Part shown: in pieces, positions 8,281 to 18,237 of the stretch
Layout: every line of letters begins with the position of its first letter
How positions within the stretch are numbered: the stretch's first letter is position 1
NCBI GenBank assembly: GCA_023213195.1
Contig: CP096135.1
Location: forward strand, 3,902,842-3,966,841
Reading direction: 5' to 3'
Source: Sphingobacteriales bacterium JAD_PAG50586_3
Lineage (GTDB): Bacteria > Bacteroidota > Bacteroidia > CAMBQF01
DNA: 64,000 nucleotides
Notes under the pieces: generated by a model
The model's input: only the letters and a program-made list of their open reading frames with translations
Database searches by the model: none
Told to the model about the DNA's origin: nothing
Made by a program: the position numbers and the translations under genes

Positions 8281-9130
8281 TTAGCCGCAGCCTTGGGTGT
8301 TTAGTTTGTTCCAATCGAAATCTTTGGGGATGGGGGTTGTTGCTATGTGCTTTTTCCAGTCTTTATCTAACTGAGCTAATGAGAAGCCATAAATGGCCTG
8401 AAACTTATCAAAGCCTTGCAGCCATAATAATTTCAGCTTGTCTACCCCATAACTTTCGTATAGGTATTTAACAATACCGGCGCTTTGCAGGTAGGCTATA
8501 ACATCGTTCTTTGCATTTACGGTATCAAAATTATATACCAAATCGTTTAGGGCATAAAGCATCTTCTTTTTAAGCAGGTAGGCATTAATGGTGTAAATGG
8601 GGTTTGTATAAAAACACTCATTATCGCAAAAGGTGGCAGCGCCTTCATCAAGCAAGCGGCTGGTGGTATAGCCCCATTCTTCGTACGATATAAGGTGAAA
8701 TATTTCGTGCTTAAACTGCGGGCGTATTTTATCGTTATAGACAAAGCAAACAAAGTCCTGTCCTTTAAATGCAGCGCCTTTAATACTTAGGCCAATTGTA
8801 CGTTTCATTTCCTCTTTAGAGTCTACCGCCAACAGGTAAATGCCGTTGTAGTAATTTTTAATATCGAGTACTGAATATATACGGTCTATTGCAATATCCA
8901 GGTCAGCTTTAATATTAGCCAGATGTGCAGCAGTGTAGGAGTTTGGCTTATAGTATATTTTAAACTGCTTATAGTCCAGAGTATTCCAATTTAATGGTAT
9001 CGTTTTGGATAAAGCCTTTTATCATAGCAGTAGGCTCTCGGAAATCAACATTTTGCTGGTTGATTGTTTGTGCGCTTGTTTTGCCAATAAGTATAGACAA
9101 CAGTACGGTAAAAAGTACGGTAATCTTCAT
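8281..9130 (-). CDS. Secreted gluzincin-type (peptidase MA-like) protein, one apparent frameshift
   Basis: From the ATG at 9130 the first 20 residues are a signal peptide (MKITVLFTVLLSILIGKTSA). The frame breaks near 8988-8994; removing one A gives INWNTLDYKQF and joins the rest. The mature part has HEIFHLISYEEWG (HExxH zinc motif) followed by LLDEGAATF with the Glu ligand, as in MA-clan peptidases. About 280 residues in all. Substrate unknown; it probably acts in the periplasm or outside. Confidence 0.7.
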
Positions 9131-9253
9131 AATATTAAATTGTTAACCGCATTAAAACGATAAGGCTGCAAAATTAGTATATGCGTTCTTTGATTTATTG
9201 GTAAAACAAAACCCCCACCTTTGCAGATGAGGGTTTCGGTAATTTGTATTATC

Positions 9254-9280
9254 AGATCCTGAAACGAGTTCAGGATGACG
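9254..9280. repeat. GTCATCCTGAA-type repeat, half copy
   Basis: AGATCCTGAAACGAGTTCAGG followed by ATGACG is an imperfect palindrome that recurs as part of a longer copy at 37784-37850. Here it sits just beyond the clpP stop and may serve as its transcript end. Confidence 0.6.
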
Positions 9281-9289
9281 GGCTATTAA

Positions 9290-9962
9290 TTAACCGCGTT
9301 TTAGAACTTCGTCTACCATGCCGTAGGCAAGGGCCTCTTCGCTGGTCATCCAGTAGTCGCGGTCGCTGTCGGCATATACTTTGTCGTACGACTGGCCTGA
9401 ATGCAGGGCGATGATTTCGTAAAGCTCTTTTTTAAGCTTTTGGATTTCGCGGGCGGTAATTTCAATATCTGATGCCTTAGCCTTCTGCTCCACCTAATGG
9501 TTGGTGAATCATAACGCGAGAGTGCTTTAAACAGCTGCGTTTACCTTTCTCGCCGGCACATAATAATACTGCTGCCATAGAGGCTGCAATACCGGTACAA
9601 ATAGTGGCTACATCGGGGTTAATGTATTGCATAGTATCGTAAATACCTAAACCTGCATATACGCTGCCACCCGGCGAGTTTACATATATCTGTACATCTT
9701 TCTTAGAGTCTACACTGTCTAAGAAAAGTAGCTGCGCCTGTATAACGTTGGCTACATAATCGTTAATGCCTTCGCCCATAAATATGATGCGGTCCATCAT
9801 AAGGCGAGAAAACACGTCGATAGCCTGCGCGTTCATTTGGCGCTCCTCAATAATATAAGGAGTTAAAGCGCGGGTGCTAAGCGACATGTATTTTTCTAAA
9901 TGCATGCTGTTAAAGCCTTTGTGCTTTACTGCATACTTCTTAAATTCATTGTTATCGAACAT
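9290..9962 (-). CDS. clpP: ATP-dependent Clp protease proteolytic subunit, one apparent frameshift
   Basis: About 223 residues. Motifs: [20 protein letters not shown], the nucleophile Ser in [11 protein letters not shown], the His in MIHQPLGG, and the Asp region [20 protein letters not shown]. With ClpX it degrades unfolded or tagged cytosolic proteins. The frame breaks at 9475-9480, where the plus strand reads CCTTAG; a CCTGG there gives GGAEGQASDIEIT and an intact enzyme. clpP follows tig by about 70 bp in the same direction, so they are probably one operon. clpX is 24 kb away. Confidence 0.93.
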
Positions 9963-10031
9963 AAATACTATTTGGTTTTGATTGTTGTTAATCCGTTGTG
10001 TTTAGTACGACGGGTATGAATCAAAAATATT

Positions 10032-11396
10032 TTATAAATCTAACAGTTCGGCCTCTTTTGTTTCCTCTTCTATTAATTTTTTGAACTCCTCTTTGTTAAC
10101 GGTTTTTTCGTTCACTTTAAGGTTCTGTTTAAAGAAGGCAAACAATTTTTTATTCTTGGCCTGGTCTAGGTAACGTTGGCGTTGCTCTTCGCTTTCAAGC
10201 AGGCGTTTCGCCTTAGTCTTTATAGAAGGTATCATCGTCACGATCTGGCATTCCATACATACGGAACATAGCTTTTACAGCTTCTTCAGCTTCTGCCTGA
10301 AGATCGTCCATAGTAATTTGAAGGCCATTTTTGTTCATAATGTCGCCCTCTATAACACTCCAACGTAAATAACGTTTAAGGTTTGTCAATTCTTTTGCAA
10401 ACTCGTCTTCGGCCATTAGCTTTTCTGCCACTGTAGGCAACCAACGTACTAAGAAATCTTCGGGCAATTGCACATCAATATTGTTGCGCAACCAGTTGCG
10501 TACATCGTAATCAAATTTATAGTCGCTTTCTTGGGTGTATTCGCGCTCCATAAGGTTACGCAATTCGGTACGCATACCTTCTACATCAGTAACTTTACCG
10601 GGGCCAAAGGCACGGTCGAAAAAGTCCTGATCAATTTCGGGTTTAGCAGCGCGGCGTACTTCTTTAATAGTGAACTCAAACGGGCCTTTAGCTAACAGGG
10701 CACGCTCTTCGTCTATTTTAAAAGCATCGGCCAATTTGCCGGTGTTTTCAAAAATGTCAGCCAGTTCAAAATTAACCACATCGCCTTCTTTTTTACCTAA
10801 CAGGGCATTTTTAACAGCATCGTTAGCCTCTGTTAAGTAGAAAGTTTCGCCTGTAAACAAGTCGCCACCCACTTCTTTAAGGTCGCCAAAAACAACATCA
10901 GTTGCCGTGGCAGCTTCTTCTACCTTGGTTTCTTTGGTAAGGCGCTCTTGCAGGTTAGTTATGTACTCGTCAATATCAGCCTCAGATACTTTTATAACGC
11001 TGTAGTCAAACTTAGGCAGTTGGGTAAGGTCAACACTAACCTCGGGAGTTAAACCCAGCTCGTAAGCAAAGGTAAACTCGGTTTGGGTGTCCCAGTTGTA
11101 GGTGTAAGCCTCTACATTGTAAGGAATAGGCTGGCCAAAGTAGCGCACCTCGTTCTCTTTCATATACTTATCCAAAGCATCGGCCATGGCGTTGGTTACC
11201 AACTCGCCCATTAGGTCTTTGCCCATGCGCTTTTTAATAACCGCAGCAGGAACCTTGCCCGGGCGGAAACCCGGCAATACAGCCTGTTTTTGGTATTCTT
11301 TTAACTTTTTTCAAGAGTATCGGCATAGTCTGCAGCTTCTACTGTTACTTTCAGCACGTCATTTAATGGGCCGATGTTTTCGCGGGTAATATTCAT
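10032..11396 (-). CDS. tig: Trigger factor, two apparent frameshifts
   Basis: Ribosome-associated chaperone and peptidyl-prolyl isomerase, about 454 residues. The ATG at 11396 begins MNITRENIGPLNDVLKVTVE; the ribosome-binding signature GFRPGKVP follows, then the PPIase-like middle domain and a helical C-terminal domain. Two indels split it. An A is missing in the run at 11305-11311 (restores LEKKLKEYQKQ). At 10211-10216 the plus strand reads CCTTAG where CCTGG would give FYKDQAKRLLES. Both are in conserved sequence of a gene whose remainder is intact, so they are probably read errors. The promoter is at 11424-11455. Confidence 0.92.
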
Positions 11397-11423
11397 GATA
11401 TGGTATTTACAAAAATAAAGCCG

Positions 11424-11455
11424 CAAAGATACTACGACATTTTGACAGGGGCAAA
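11424..11455 (-). promoter_or_regulatory. Promoter of tig-clpP
   Basis: On the minus strand TTTG (11455-11452) is followed after 20 bp by TATCTTTG (11431-11424), the canonical Bacteroidota -33/-7 pair, 28 bp before the tig start codon. Confidence 0.65.
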
Positions 11456-11519
11456 TCAGGGTTCAGGTTTCAGAGGCCAGGGGTCAGAAAATTCAAAATG
11501 CATAATTCAGAATGCATAA

Positions 11520-12443
11520 TTAGTTAATAAAGAGTACTTTATGCCTGATTACTCTTTGCCCTGCCTGTACTTGAACTATATATACCCCACCGGGTAGGTT
11601 GTTGCGGGGTATGGTAAGCTGATTTCCTACAGCGCTGTAGCTGCCTACTTGTTGGCCCAAGCTATTGTATAGCTGCACAGCTAGGTTTTGGGTTAGATTG
11701 TCCACTTCTATAGTAAAATCGGCAGTAGCGGGGTTAGGGAAGATGGAGATATTAGGTTGCTGCTGCTCATCTTCAATATCATTCAACAAATATTCACAAC
11801 CGGCAAAGCCTCCTCCTAAAACAAAGGTATCGCGGTGCATAAAGCACTCCGTACGATTATCGACTTCAATATCAGTAGAAAAACAATCTGCAAAAAATAA
11901 GTCATAAAATAAACCCAAATTACTGGTAGCGCCTTCTATCCATTTTAAAGTATCTAATTGAGGCAGGGTTGAACACTCGCCATTAAAAAGCAGGTTCCAT
12001 TGTTTACGATAGCCTGTATTAGTAATGGCAGAATCGATAGAAACACATACAAAGCTAATGTTATCAAAGCCTGTAGCAAAACTGTTGCCTACTTGCAGGT
12101 TATAATTGTATAAAACATGTACACCCGTATCAACAGGCACAGTTGCGTTGAAATATTTTACATATACTTTATTACTATCAACCCTAATAGCTGAATGGGT
12201 ATAAAATCCATCATAATACCTGCGTTTATGGCTTATCCTTTTAAACCCTGTATTGTTTATAGAGGTATCGCCATTGATATAAAATTTAGCATTTTCAAAG
12301 TAGGGTTCAAAAGGAAAATTATGGCGCTTGCTTATATCATACCAGGCTGCACTGTCTGTAGGGAAAGGATGTGCAACATTACTTTGGGCTTTTAGGCTTG
12401 GGGATATAGCTAAAATTATAAGAGCAAGTAGCCACTTTTTCAT
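11520..12443 (-). CDS. Secreted protein with T9SS type A sorting domain
   Basis: 307 residues. The signal peptide is MKKWLLALIILAISPSLKA. The middle (about 20-225) has no family I recognise. The final 75 residues are a type A sorting domain: ISIFPNPATADFTIEV, then LYNSLGQQV and LPGGVYIVQVQAGQRVIRHK. Such proteins cross the outer membrane by the type IX system and are often anchored to the surface. It is a single gene, with a terminal AT-rich spacer before tig. Confidence 0.85.
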   Translation of the reverse strand: MKKWLLALIILAISPSLKAQSNVAHPFPTDSAAWYDISKRHNFPFEPYFENAKFYINGDTSINNTGFKRISHKRRYYDGFYTHSAIRVDSNKVYVKYFNATVPVDTGVHVLYNYNLQVGNSFATGFDNISFVCVSIDSAITNTGYRKQWNLLFNGECSTLPQLDTLKWIEGATSNLGLFYDLFFADCFSTDIEVDNRTECFMHRDTFVLGGGFAGCEYLLNDIEDEQQQPNISIFPNPATADFTIEVDNLTQNLAVQLYNSLGQQVGSYSAVGNQLTIPRNNLPGGVYIVQVQAGQRVIRHKVLFIN

Positions 12444-12548
12444 AGTGTAGATTTATTAGATACACTAAATTAGATTTTAGGTTTGCAATAGAATAACCAA
12501 TGGCGGATTTTTAATACCGCATAAGGGATTTTGATTACCCACACGCAA

Positions 12549-12569
12549 TAAAAAGCCCCTTGCGGGGCT
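12549..12569 (-). terminator. Intrinsic terminator of the lipoprotein gene
   Basis: On the minus strand AGCCCC-GCAA-GGGGCT is followed by TTTTTA. It lies just past the stop at 12575. Confidence 0.75.
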
Positions 12570-12574
12570 ATATG

Positions 12575-13109
12575 CTATTCATCATCTTTTTCCTTAGCCT
12601 TATCCACCTTCAGCTTCATGCCTTTGGCGTAAGTAACGCTTTTTGGGGCTTAACAGTTTTCTTACTTACCATTAACTTGGCGCCTGCTCCATTTACCACA
12701 TTAAACTCTTTTCCGCTGTATTTTACTTTTTTACCGCCGTAGCAAACATGTAAAAACCTACATTATTATCAAAAACCAACTCCTCGTCCGGTCCAGGACC
12801 AACAATAGCCACCATGCGGGTAGCATTTATATTGCGGCAAATGGCCTTTGTACTCTGGCGTATGTGTATTACCTCTTTGTAAATACCATTCTCAAAACTG
12901 ATTTTACCAAGCGCTGTGTCTATAGGAATAACGCTGGTACGCTCTAAAACAATGGTGTTGCCTATATAAAACTGTATTTTATCAATAGCTGCGCTATCGG
13001 TTTTAATGGCATAAGTTTTAAACGTTTGGGTAAACGGAACATAGCAGCCCGAAAGGGCTACTAAACCTAGCATTACAAGAACAAATACAGTACTTTTAAT
13101 TGATTTCAT
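12575..13109 (-). CDS. Lipoprotein of unknown function, two apparent frameshifts
   Basis: About 178 residues. The signal peptide ends in a lipobox, LVALSGC. The body is beta-rich (IQFYIGNTIVLERTSV, GNTIVL, DEELVFDNNVGFYMFA). The frame breaks at the T-run 12727-12732 (plus strand) and again at 12623-12625. Adding one base at each gives AVKKVKYSGKEFNVVNGAG ... LTPKGMKLKVDKAKEKDDE. No family recognised. It follows pdhB by 24 bp on the same strand, so it could be read through from it. Confidence 0.65.
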
Positions 13110-13132
13110 TGAGTTTTGCTAATCACTATACA

Positions 13133-14112
13133 CTACCTATACATTACCTCTTTAACCACGGCAATAATTTTGGCTGCGTTGGGTAAAAACTCCTCTACCA
13201 ATGTGGGGGCGTAGGCCAAGGGTACATCGGCAGTGGTGATGCGGCGTATAGGGGCATCAAGGTAATCAAAAGCGTTTTTCTGCACCATGTAAGTTATCTC
13301 GGTACTGATGCTGGCCAGTGGCCATGCCTCTTCTACAATTACTCAGGCGGTTGGTCTTTTTAACTGATTCTATTACCGTTGCATAATCTATAGGCCGCAC
13401 GGTGCGTAAGTCAATAATCTCGGCATCTATGCCTTCTTTAGCCAACTCATCGGCAGCCGCAAAGCAAGCCTTTAAAATCTTACCAAATGTTACAATGGTA
13501 ACGTGGCTGCCTTTGCGCTTAACATCGGCAACTCCAATAGGTAATAAGTATTCACCATCGGGTACCTCGCCTTTGTCGCCATACATTTGCTCGCTCTCCA
13601 TAAAAATAACAGGGTCATCATCGCGAATGGCGGCTTTTAGCAGGCCTTTGGCATCGTAAGGGTTTGATGGTACAATAACCTTTAAACCGGGGGTGTTGGC
13701 ATACCAGTTTTCAAACGCCTGCGAGTGCTGTGCACCCAACTGGCCTGCAGAGCCTGTAGGGCCGCGGAACACCATAGGTATTTTGTACTGGCCACCGCTC
13801 ATGCTAAGCATTTTAGCGGCAGAGTTAATTACCTTAGTCTATAGCTACAAGAGAAAAGTTAAAGGTCATAAATTCTATAACCGGCCTTAGGCCGTTCATA
13901 GCCGCACCAACGCCAATACCGGCAAAACCAAGCTCAGCAATGGGGGTATCTATAACCCGTTGGGCGCCAAACTCGTCCAGCATTCCCTGGCTAACTTTAT
14001 AGGCACCATTATATTCAGCTACCTCTTCGCCCATAAGGAAAACGTTTGGGTCGCGGCGCATTTCTTCACTTAAGGCCTCACGTAAGGCTTCACGAAATTG
14101 GATTGTCCTCAT
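13133..14112 (-). CDS. pdhB: Pyruvate dehydrogenase E1 component beta subunit, two apparent frameshifts
   Basis: About 325 residues. [37 protein letters not shown] and [20 protein letters not shown] are the typical start. Later come [16 protein letters not shown] and [18 protein letters not shown]. It forms the E1 heterotetramer with the alpha subunit (not in the window), decarboxylating pyruvate with thiamine diphosphate. Two CCWGG-related indels split it: plus-strand CCTTAG at 13832-13837 (CCTGG gives [13 protein letters not shown]) and CTCAGG at 13342-13347 (CCAGG gives NRLVIVEEGWPLAS). A TATCTTTG box lies at 14127-14120. Confidence 0.93.
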
Positions 14113-14127
14113 ACAAGGACAAAGATA

Positions 14128-14349
14128 CTAAGAAATTGCAGAGTTGGGTTTTTGAATAGGACTAGGCTTAAAAAACCTATCGGAAGTGATTTCTATATGG
14201 CGTTTGGTAGTATAAAACCAGTAAGGGAACATTAGTATTACAAACATAAATAATACTAGGGCCAGTAGTACTTTTGCAAAGGTAAGACCAGCTACAGCCA
14301 GTAACTTTACCAACGACACACCTATATACTTTACTATTTTGATAAGCAT
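14128..14349 (-). CDS. Small membrane protein (73 aa)
   Basis: Two hydrophobic stretches fuse into one long hairpin (VSLVKLLAVAGLTFAKVLLA and LVLFMFVILMFPYWFY), followed by a basic, polar tail. No family recognised. It lies 16 bp upstream of the pdhB start, on the same strand. The toxin-antitoxin module is next to it and runs the other way. Confidence 0.55.
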   Translation of the reverse strand: MLIKIVKYIGVSLVKLLAVAGLTFAKVLLALVLFMFVILMFPYWFYTTKRHIEITSDRFFKPSPIQKPNSAIS

Positions 14350-14495
14350 ACCTACAGACTATTAGATGGGTAACGATAACAAAGAAAAGGGATATTGTAG
14401 GGGGTATCTTATCAATTTCGACCATTGGTTCTTTTTGGGCGATAGAATGCAACAAAATAGCCATAAATAGCGTCTTATTATATATCAATAAATGT

Positions 14496-14525
14496 TTTTG
14501 GTTTGAATTATTTGTATTAACTTTG
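14496..14525 (+). promoter_or_regulatory. Promoter of the toxin-antitoxin-chaperone module
   Basis: TTTTG (14496-14500), 17 bp, TAACTTTG (14518-14525), a perfect TAnnTTTG -7 box 16 bp before the GTG start of the first gene. Confidence 0.55.
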
Positions 14526-14540
14526 TAACTTAACTTATAA

Positions 14541-15044
14541 GTGAAGCGTAAAACTGTCATAGAATTATTAGAGCATTACGAGGCTGTTAACTATTATACT
14601 TTTCGATTTATTGATGAAGAAATAACTGAATTTGATAAATTTTACGAAAAATATGATGTAAATGAAGCTTACATTAAAGACTTTGAAATAATAATCGAAG
14701 CTTTAAATCAAATTGGTGAAAAAGGAGCTATAGATAGACGTTTCAGACCTGAAGGAGGGAGGATTAAAGCCCTACCACTTGAAACGTCAAAATTACGATT
14801 GTATTTTTTTAAAATAAGTGAATGTATAGTAATAGTAGGAAATGGTGGTCATAAAAAAACAAAAGCATATCAAGAAGACCCTCTGTTAAATGAATATGTT
14901 TCAAATTTAAGAGAAGTTGGTCGTCATCTAATAAATAGAATTACTCACAGTACGAAAACTAATATTTTTGATTGTCAAATATTTGGTGACATGACATTTG
15001 AAATCGACACAGAAATAGATAGCAATGAAGAAGGCGAAAAATAG
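14541..15044 (+). CDS. Putative HigB/RelE-like toxin of a toxin-antitoxin-chaperone module
   Basis: 167 residues from a GTG at 14541. The central GGRIKALPLETSKLRLYFFK, followed by CIVIVGNGGHKKTKAYQEDP, matches the core strands and the basic KKT turn of RelE/HigB mRNA interferases, which cut mRNA on the ribosome. N- and C-terminal extensions are longer than in minimal RelE. Its stop overlaps the next start by 20 nt. Base composition is much richer in A+T than the neighbours, a sign of transfer. The family call is from pattern recognition; the catalytic residues were not aligned. Confidence 0.65.
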   Translation: MKRKTVIELLEHYEAVNYYTFRFIDEEITEFDKFYEKYDVNEAYIKDFEIIIEALNQIGEKGAIDRRFRPEGGRIKALPLETSKLRLYFFKISECIVIVGNGGHKKTKAYQEDPLLNEYVSNLREVGRHLINRITHSTKTNIFDCQIFGDMTFEIDTEIDSNEEGEK

Positions 15045-15476
15045 TATAAAAGAGAGATCAAGAAGGATTTCTCCTGAAATAAAATTAATGGTAACTCGGT
15101 CAAGGGAGATTGCGATGAATATTTATGCTTTACTTGAAAAGCAAGGAAAGACACAAAAAGATTTAGCCGATTCTCTTGGAAAAAAGAGTCGGAAATCAGC
15201 AAGTGGTTACAAGGCTCTCACAATTTTACAATTAAAACAATTTCAAAAATTGAAATTGTTTTAGGCGAACCTGTTCTAATATCATCAAATTGTGCAATTC
15301 AATACATATACCTTTTAAATCAACTAGATAATTCTGAGCAAACATTATCAATAAAAACCACTGCACAAATGGGATATACATCATTCGAGCATGGAATGCA
15401 ATATAGTATTAGTCAAAATGCTTCCGTTACAAAAGAAAGCACTAAACTAGGTGTACCAGAATGTTCGCTAAATTAA
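15025..15476 (+). CDS. XRE-type antitoxin with long C-terminal extension, one apparent frameshift
   Basis: About 150 residues. A HigA-like helix-turn-helix (IYALLEKQGKTQKDLADSLG, then ESEISKWLQGSHNFTIKTI) is followed by about 60 residues without a known fold (EPVLISSNCAIQYIYLLNQL ... GVPECSLN). In toxin-antitoxin-chaperone systems such a tail is the chaperone-addiction segment. The frame needs one more A in the run at 15180-15185. It overlaps the toxin gene and is followed after 4 bp by the SecB-like gene. Confidence 0.7.
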
Positions 15477-15480
15477 TATT

Positions 15481-15935
15481 ATGGAAAAATCAATTGAAGA
15501 GATAGAGTTATCTACAAAGATTATTAACTTAAATCTTATTAGTTTTGACGTCAAAGATGCATCCGCTTTTGACCCTGCAATTTTGCATGATAAGTCAAAA
15601 TTTCAATTTGAATTTAATGTTAATATGAATTTTGACTTAGGAAAAAAATATTGTCTATAACACTCAGTACTAATTTCTTTGCTGAAATAGAAAAAACAAC
15701 TAAACTAGGTCAAATAACTAGTAGTGGAACTTTTGAAATATATAACATTGATCAAATTGTTTCAATGCATGATGGTAAAATCCCTAATATAATATTAGCT
15801 AATTTTATAGGAGTAGTATTAGCTACAACTAGAGGGTTTCTAATATTAAAAACAGAAAGCACAATTATGTCTGGAGTTATTATGCCAATTATTAATACAA
15901 TGAGTTTTTTTCCACAAACAACATCAGAAGAATAA
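15481..15935 (+). CDS. SecB-like chaperone of the module, one apparent frameshift
   Basis: About 152 residues. The parts LISFDVKDASAFDPA, FQFEFNVNMNFDLGKK, ILSITLSTNFFAEIE and FEIYNIDQIV, and the C-terminal IPNIILANFIGVVLATTRGF with VIMPIINTMSFFP, follow the strand order and end motif of SecB. One A is missing in the run at 15642-15648. A SecB-like gene right behind a HigB/HigA-type pair is the gene order of TAC systems such as Rv1955-Rv1957, where the chaperone folds and stabilises the antitoxin. The export SecB of Proteobacteria is not usual in this phylum. Confidence 0.7.
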
Positions 15936-16081
15936 AACTGTACTGTATCATCAAAATATAAACATACGCAATATTTTACTTCTCCCTAACAGTATGATTT
16001 TGTGATTTCTTTTAATCCTGTTGCACATGACATTATTAATAGTTTGCACAAATAAGTTGTAATATGTTGGGTAGATGCTCT

Positions 16082-16294
16082 CTAATCGCGCAATAGTTTC
16101 TTAGAACTAAGGGCATTTACAAACTCACTACTAAACGGGTTAATAATTACCAGTAACAGTCCGCCTGTAACTAACAGGATAAACAACAGGGCCAACCACA
16201 ATGCGGCTTTTATAAGTATTTCGAAGAACGCATAGGTGGTTACTACTAAAAATAGCAGCAAAACAAATAGTATAGTCAACGTCCTGAATTTCAT
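16082..16294 (-). CDS. Small membrane protein (70 aa)
   Basis: Two strongly hydrophobic segments (LTILFVLLLFLVVTTYAFFE and ALWLALLFILLVTGGLLLVI) and a short polar tail. It has the same size and layout as the 73-residue protein at 14128-14349, on the other side of the toxin-antitoxin module. The two may be paralogues or simply similar; the sequences are too hydrophobic to judge by eye. Confidence 0.5.
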   Translation of the reverse strand: MKFRTLTILFVLLLFLVVTTYAFFEILIKAALWLALLFILLVTGGLLLVIINPFSSEFVNALSSKKLLRD

Positions 16295-16430
16295 ACCGGG
16301 TTAAGGTGTAAATAGTTTGTAACAACTTGGTGGTACAAAACTAATCTGCCCTTAAAAAACCCGGAGCGGAATTCGATAAAATGCAATTTTCTATCGACCG
16401 ATGGTTGCCCTTTTTAAACCATTGAATTTT

Positions 16431-18151
16431 CTAATGATATGTTCGCAACGACAGCTCTTTTTCTGAAAACTCAGGTGGCATGGTTACCTTATCCAGCTTA
16501 CGTTCTGCGTCTTTTTTCAGCATCTCGTTAGCAATGTATTGAAAATGAGTTTGGAAGGCCGCCAACGTCCATTTTCCATAGGGGGTATGCCCACCTTCAT
16601 ACAGCTGTAAATCGTATTCCTCGCGCGTGGTGCAATAGCCAAAATAGCAGTTGGCATAGCTGGCAACAATAACATTAGCAACCCCGCGTTTGCTTAGCGT
16701 TTCCAGCAACTGCGCACGCAGGCGGCGGAAGGCCACGGTAGTAATCTCACCGGGGAAGCCCACAATAGCCAACTGGCCTACAATTACAATTTGTAGGGGG
16801 ATAATGCTGGGTGTCCAACCATGTTCGCGAAGGCTACCTGCCTTGTACTGCTTTTTCATTTCGCCAATAAGCGGATCTATAAAGCCTGGTACGGGCAGCT
16901 TACGTACATCGCTATGGCCCATTACCCTGCGGGTACCATTTTCGGTAACAATTTCTTTGTTGCCATGCGCCTCGTTAATAGCCACCTCGGCTTCGTAGGC
17001 CTCGTGGCTGTGCTTTTTAGCTTCTTTTAAAATGCGCTTGCGGGCACTGCTAATAATTCCTTTAGCAAAAAAGCCCAAAAAGTCGCTTATGCCTTTACCA
17101 TCAACCGGGGTGCCTTTTATAAAGGCCAAGCCCATAGCTGGGTGCGATGTACGCGCATTTGCTTCGCCACGGGCAAAGGCAGGGTCGGCAACGGTATTGG
17201 CCATATCGGCAAACACCAGTTCGCAATCTATACCACCGTTTAGGGGCGCATTACTTTTTACTGATTCAAATATCTCAACAGCCTTTTTATACTGAAGCTC
17301 TCCGGTATATTGGCAGCTTTTTAAATCGTCTTTAAACTTACCACGTTTCCAGTCTTTTCCTTTACCGTGGAAGTTTGGCGACACATCGCCACAGGCCTCT
17401 TGGGCAAACACAGCAATAGCATCGGGGTTGCCTGTTTTGGCAAGGTATTCTTCAAAATAAATAGATGCCCAGCCCTTATTATCGCCCGAAATTTTTAGGC
17501 GGTTGTTGGGTAGGCTTGTAGTATGCACGCCAAAAAGTTGGCCTTACCCATAGGCTTACCATCGGCATCGTCAAAACGTATTAGGTTCATTTGCCTTTCC
17601 AGCGCCAAATGGGTTTGGGTGGGCAGCATTTTTTCTACATCGGGGTTTTGGTTATATGCGGGTAAAGAGCGATTAAAAGCCACCTCGTGGTTTTCATCAA
17701 ACATACCATTACCTACGCGTATTTCGCCGTCTTTCTTATTGCCCTCGGCTGCTACTATCGATTCAAAAATAGCATCAACATTAGCATTAAAAACCTTGGG
17801 CTGAAAGCCCGGTATACTCATATTATAAATTGGGTAGTGCGAGTAGCCACCCGGTGCGCTGTGCGTATGCTGTGCGCAAAACAGCGTGTTGGCGTGGTTG
17901 TAGCCCCATTGCGGGTATTCGGCCGTAAGCCGGTCTAACACCGCCTGTTTCATGGCCATGGTAACAAAGGCACTCTCTGTATTTACTAAGGCAAATTTAG
18001 TACCTGTTTCGGGATGTTCTACCACAAAAGCACGGGCATACAGTATACTCTCTTGCTCTACAGCCTTGTGGTGTGGCATACCATAACCCATCATTCCCAC
18101 TCCGGGTTTAAAACACTTTATTTCGGCCTTTCCGGCACCTATCTTGTACAT
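16431..18151 (-). CDS. Neutral/alkaline ceramidase-like hydrolase, one apparent frameshift
   Basis: About 573 residues. The N-terminal half has IGAGKAEIKCFKPGVGMMGYG and the zinc-site-like QHTHSAPGGYSHYP; across the frame break is FGVHTTSLPN, the position of the catalytic Ser motif in neutral ceramidases, and then FAQEACGDVSPN. They hydrolyse the amide bond of ceramide, and sphingolipid-making Bacteroidota carry such enzymes, but related esterases share these motifs. The break is in the run at 17532-17536 (one base short). I chose the ATG at 18151 (MYKIGAGKAE); a frame 20 codons longer is open but has no typical signal peptide. Confidence 0.75.
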
Positions 18152-18237
18152 GTGAAATATGAAATTTAGAATCTGAAAATTACTGTATAAAGCTAAAAAG
18201 AAAAACTTCAACTTTCACATTTCATCTTTCAGATAGT

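Noticed and set aside
9290..14112. clpP, tig and pdhB as pseudogenes
   Set aside because: Each is restored by single-base changes at CCWGG or homopolymers, and all motifs are intact.
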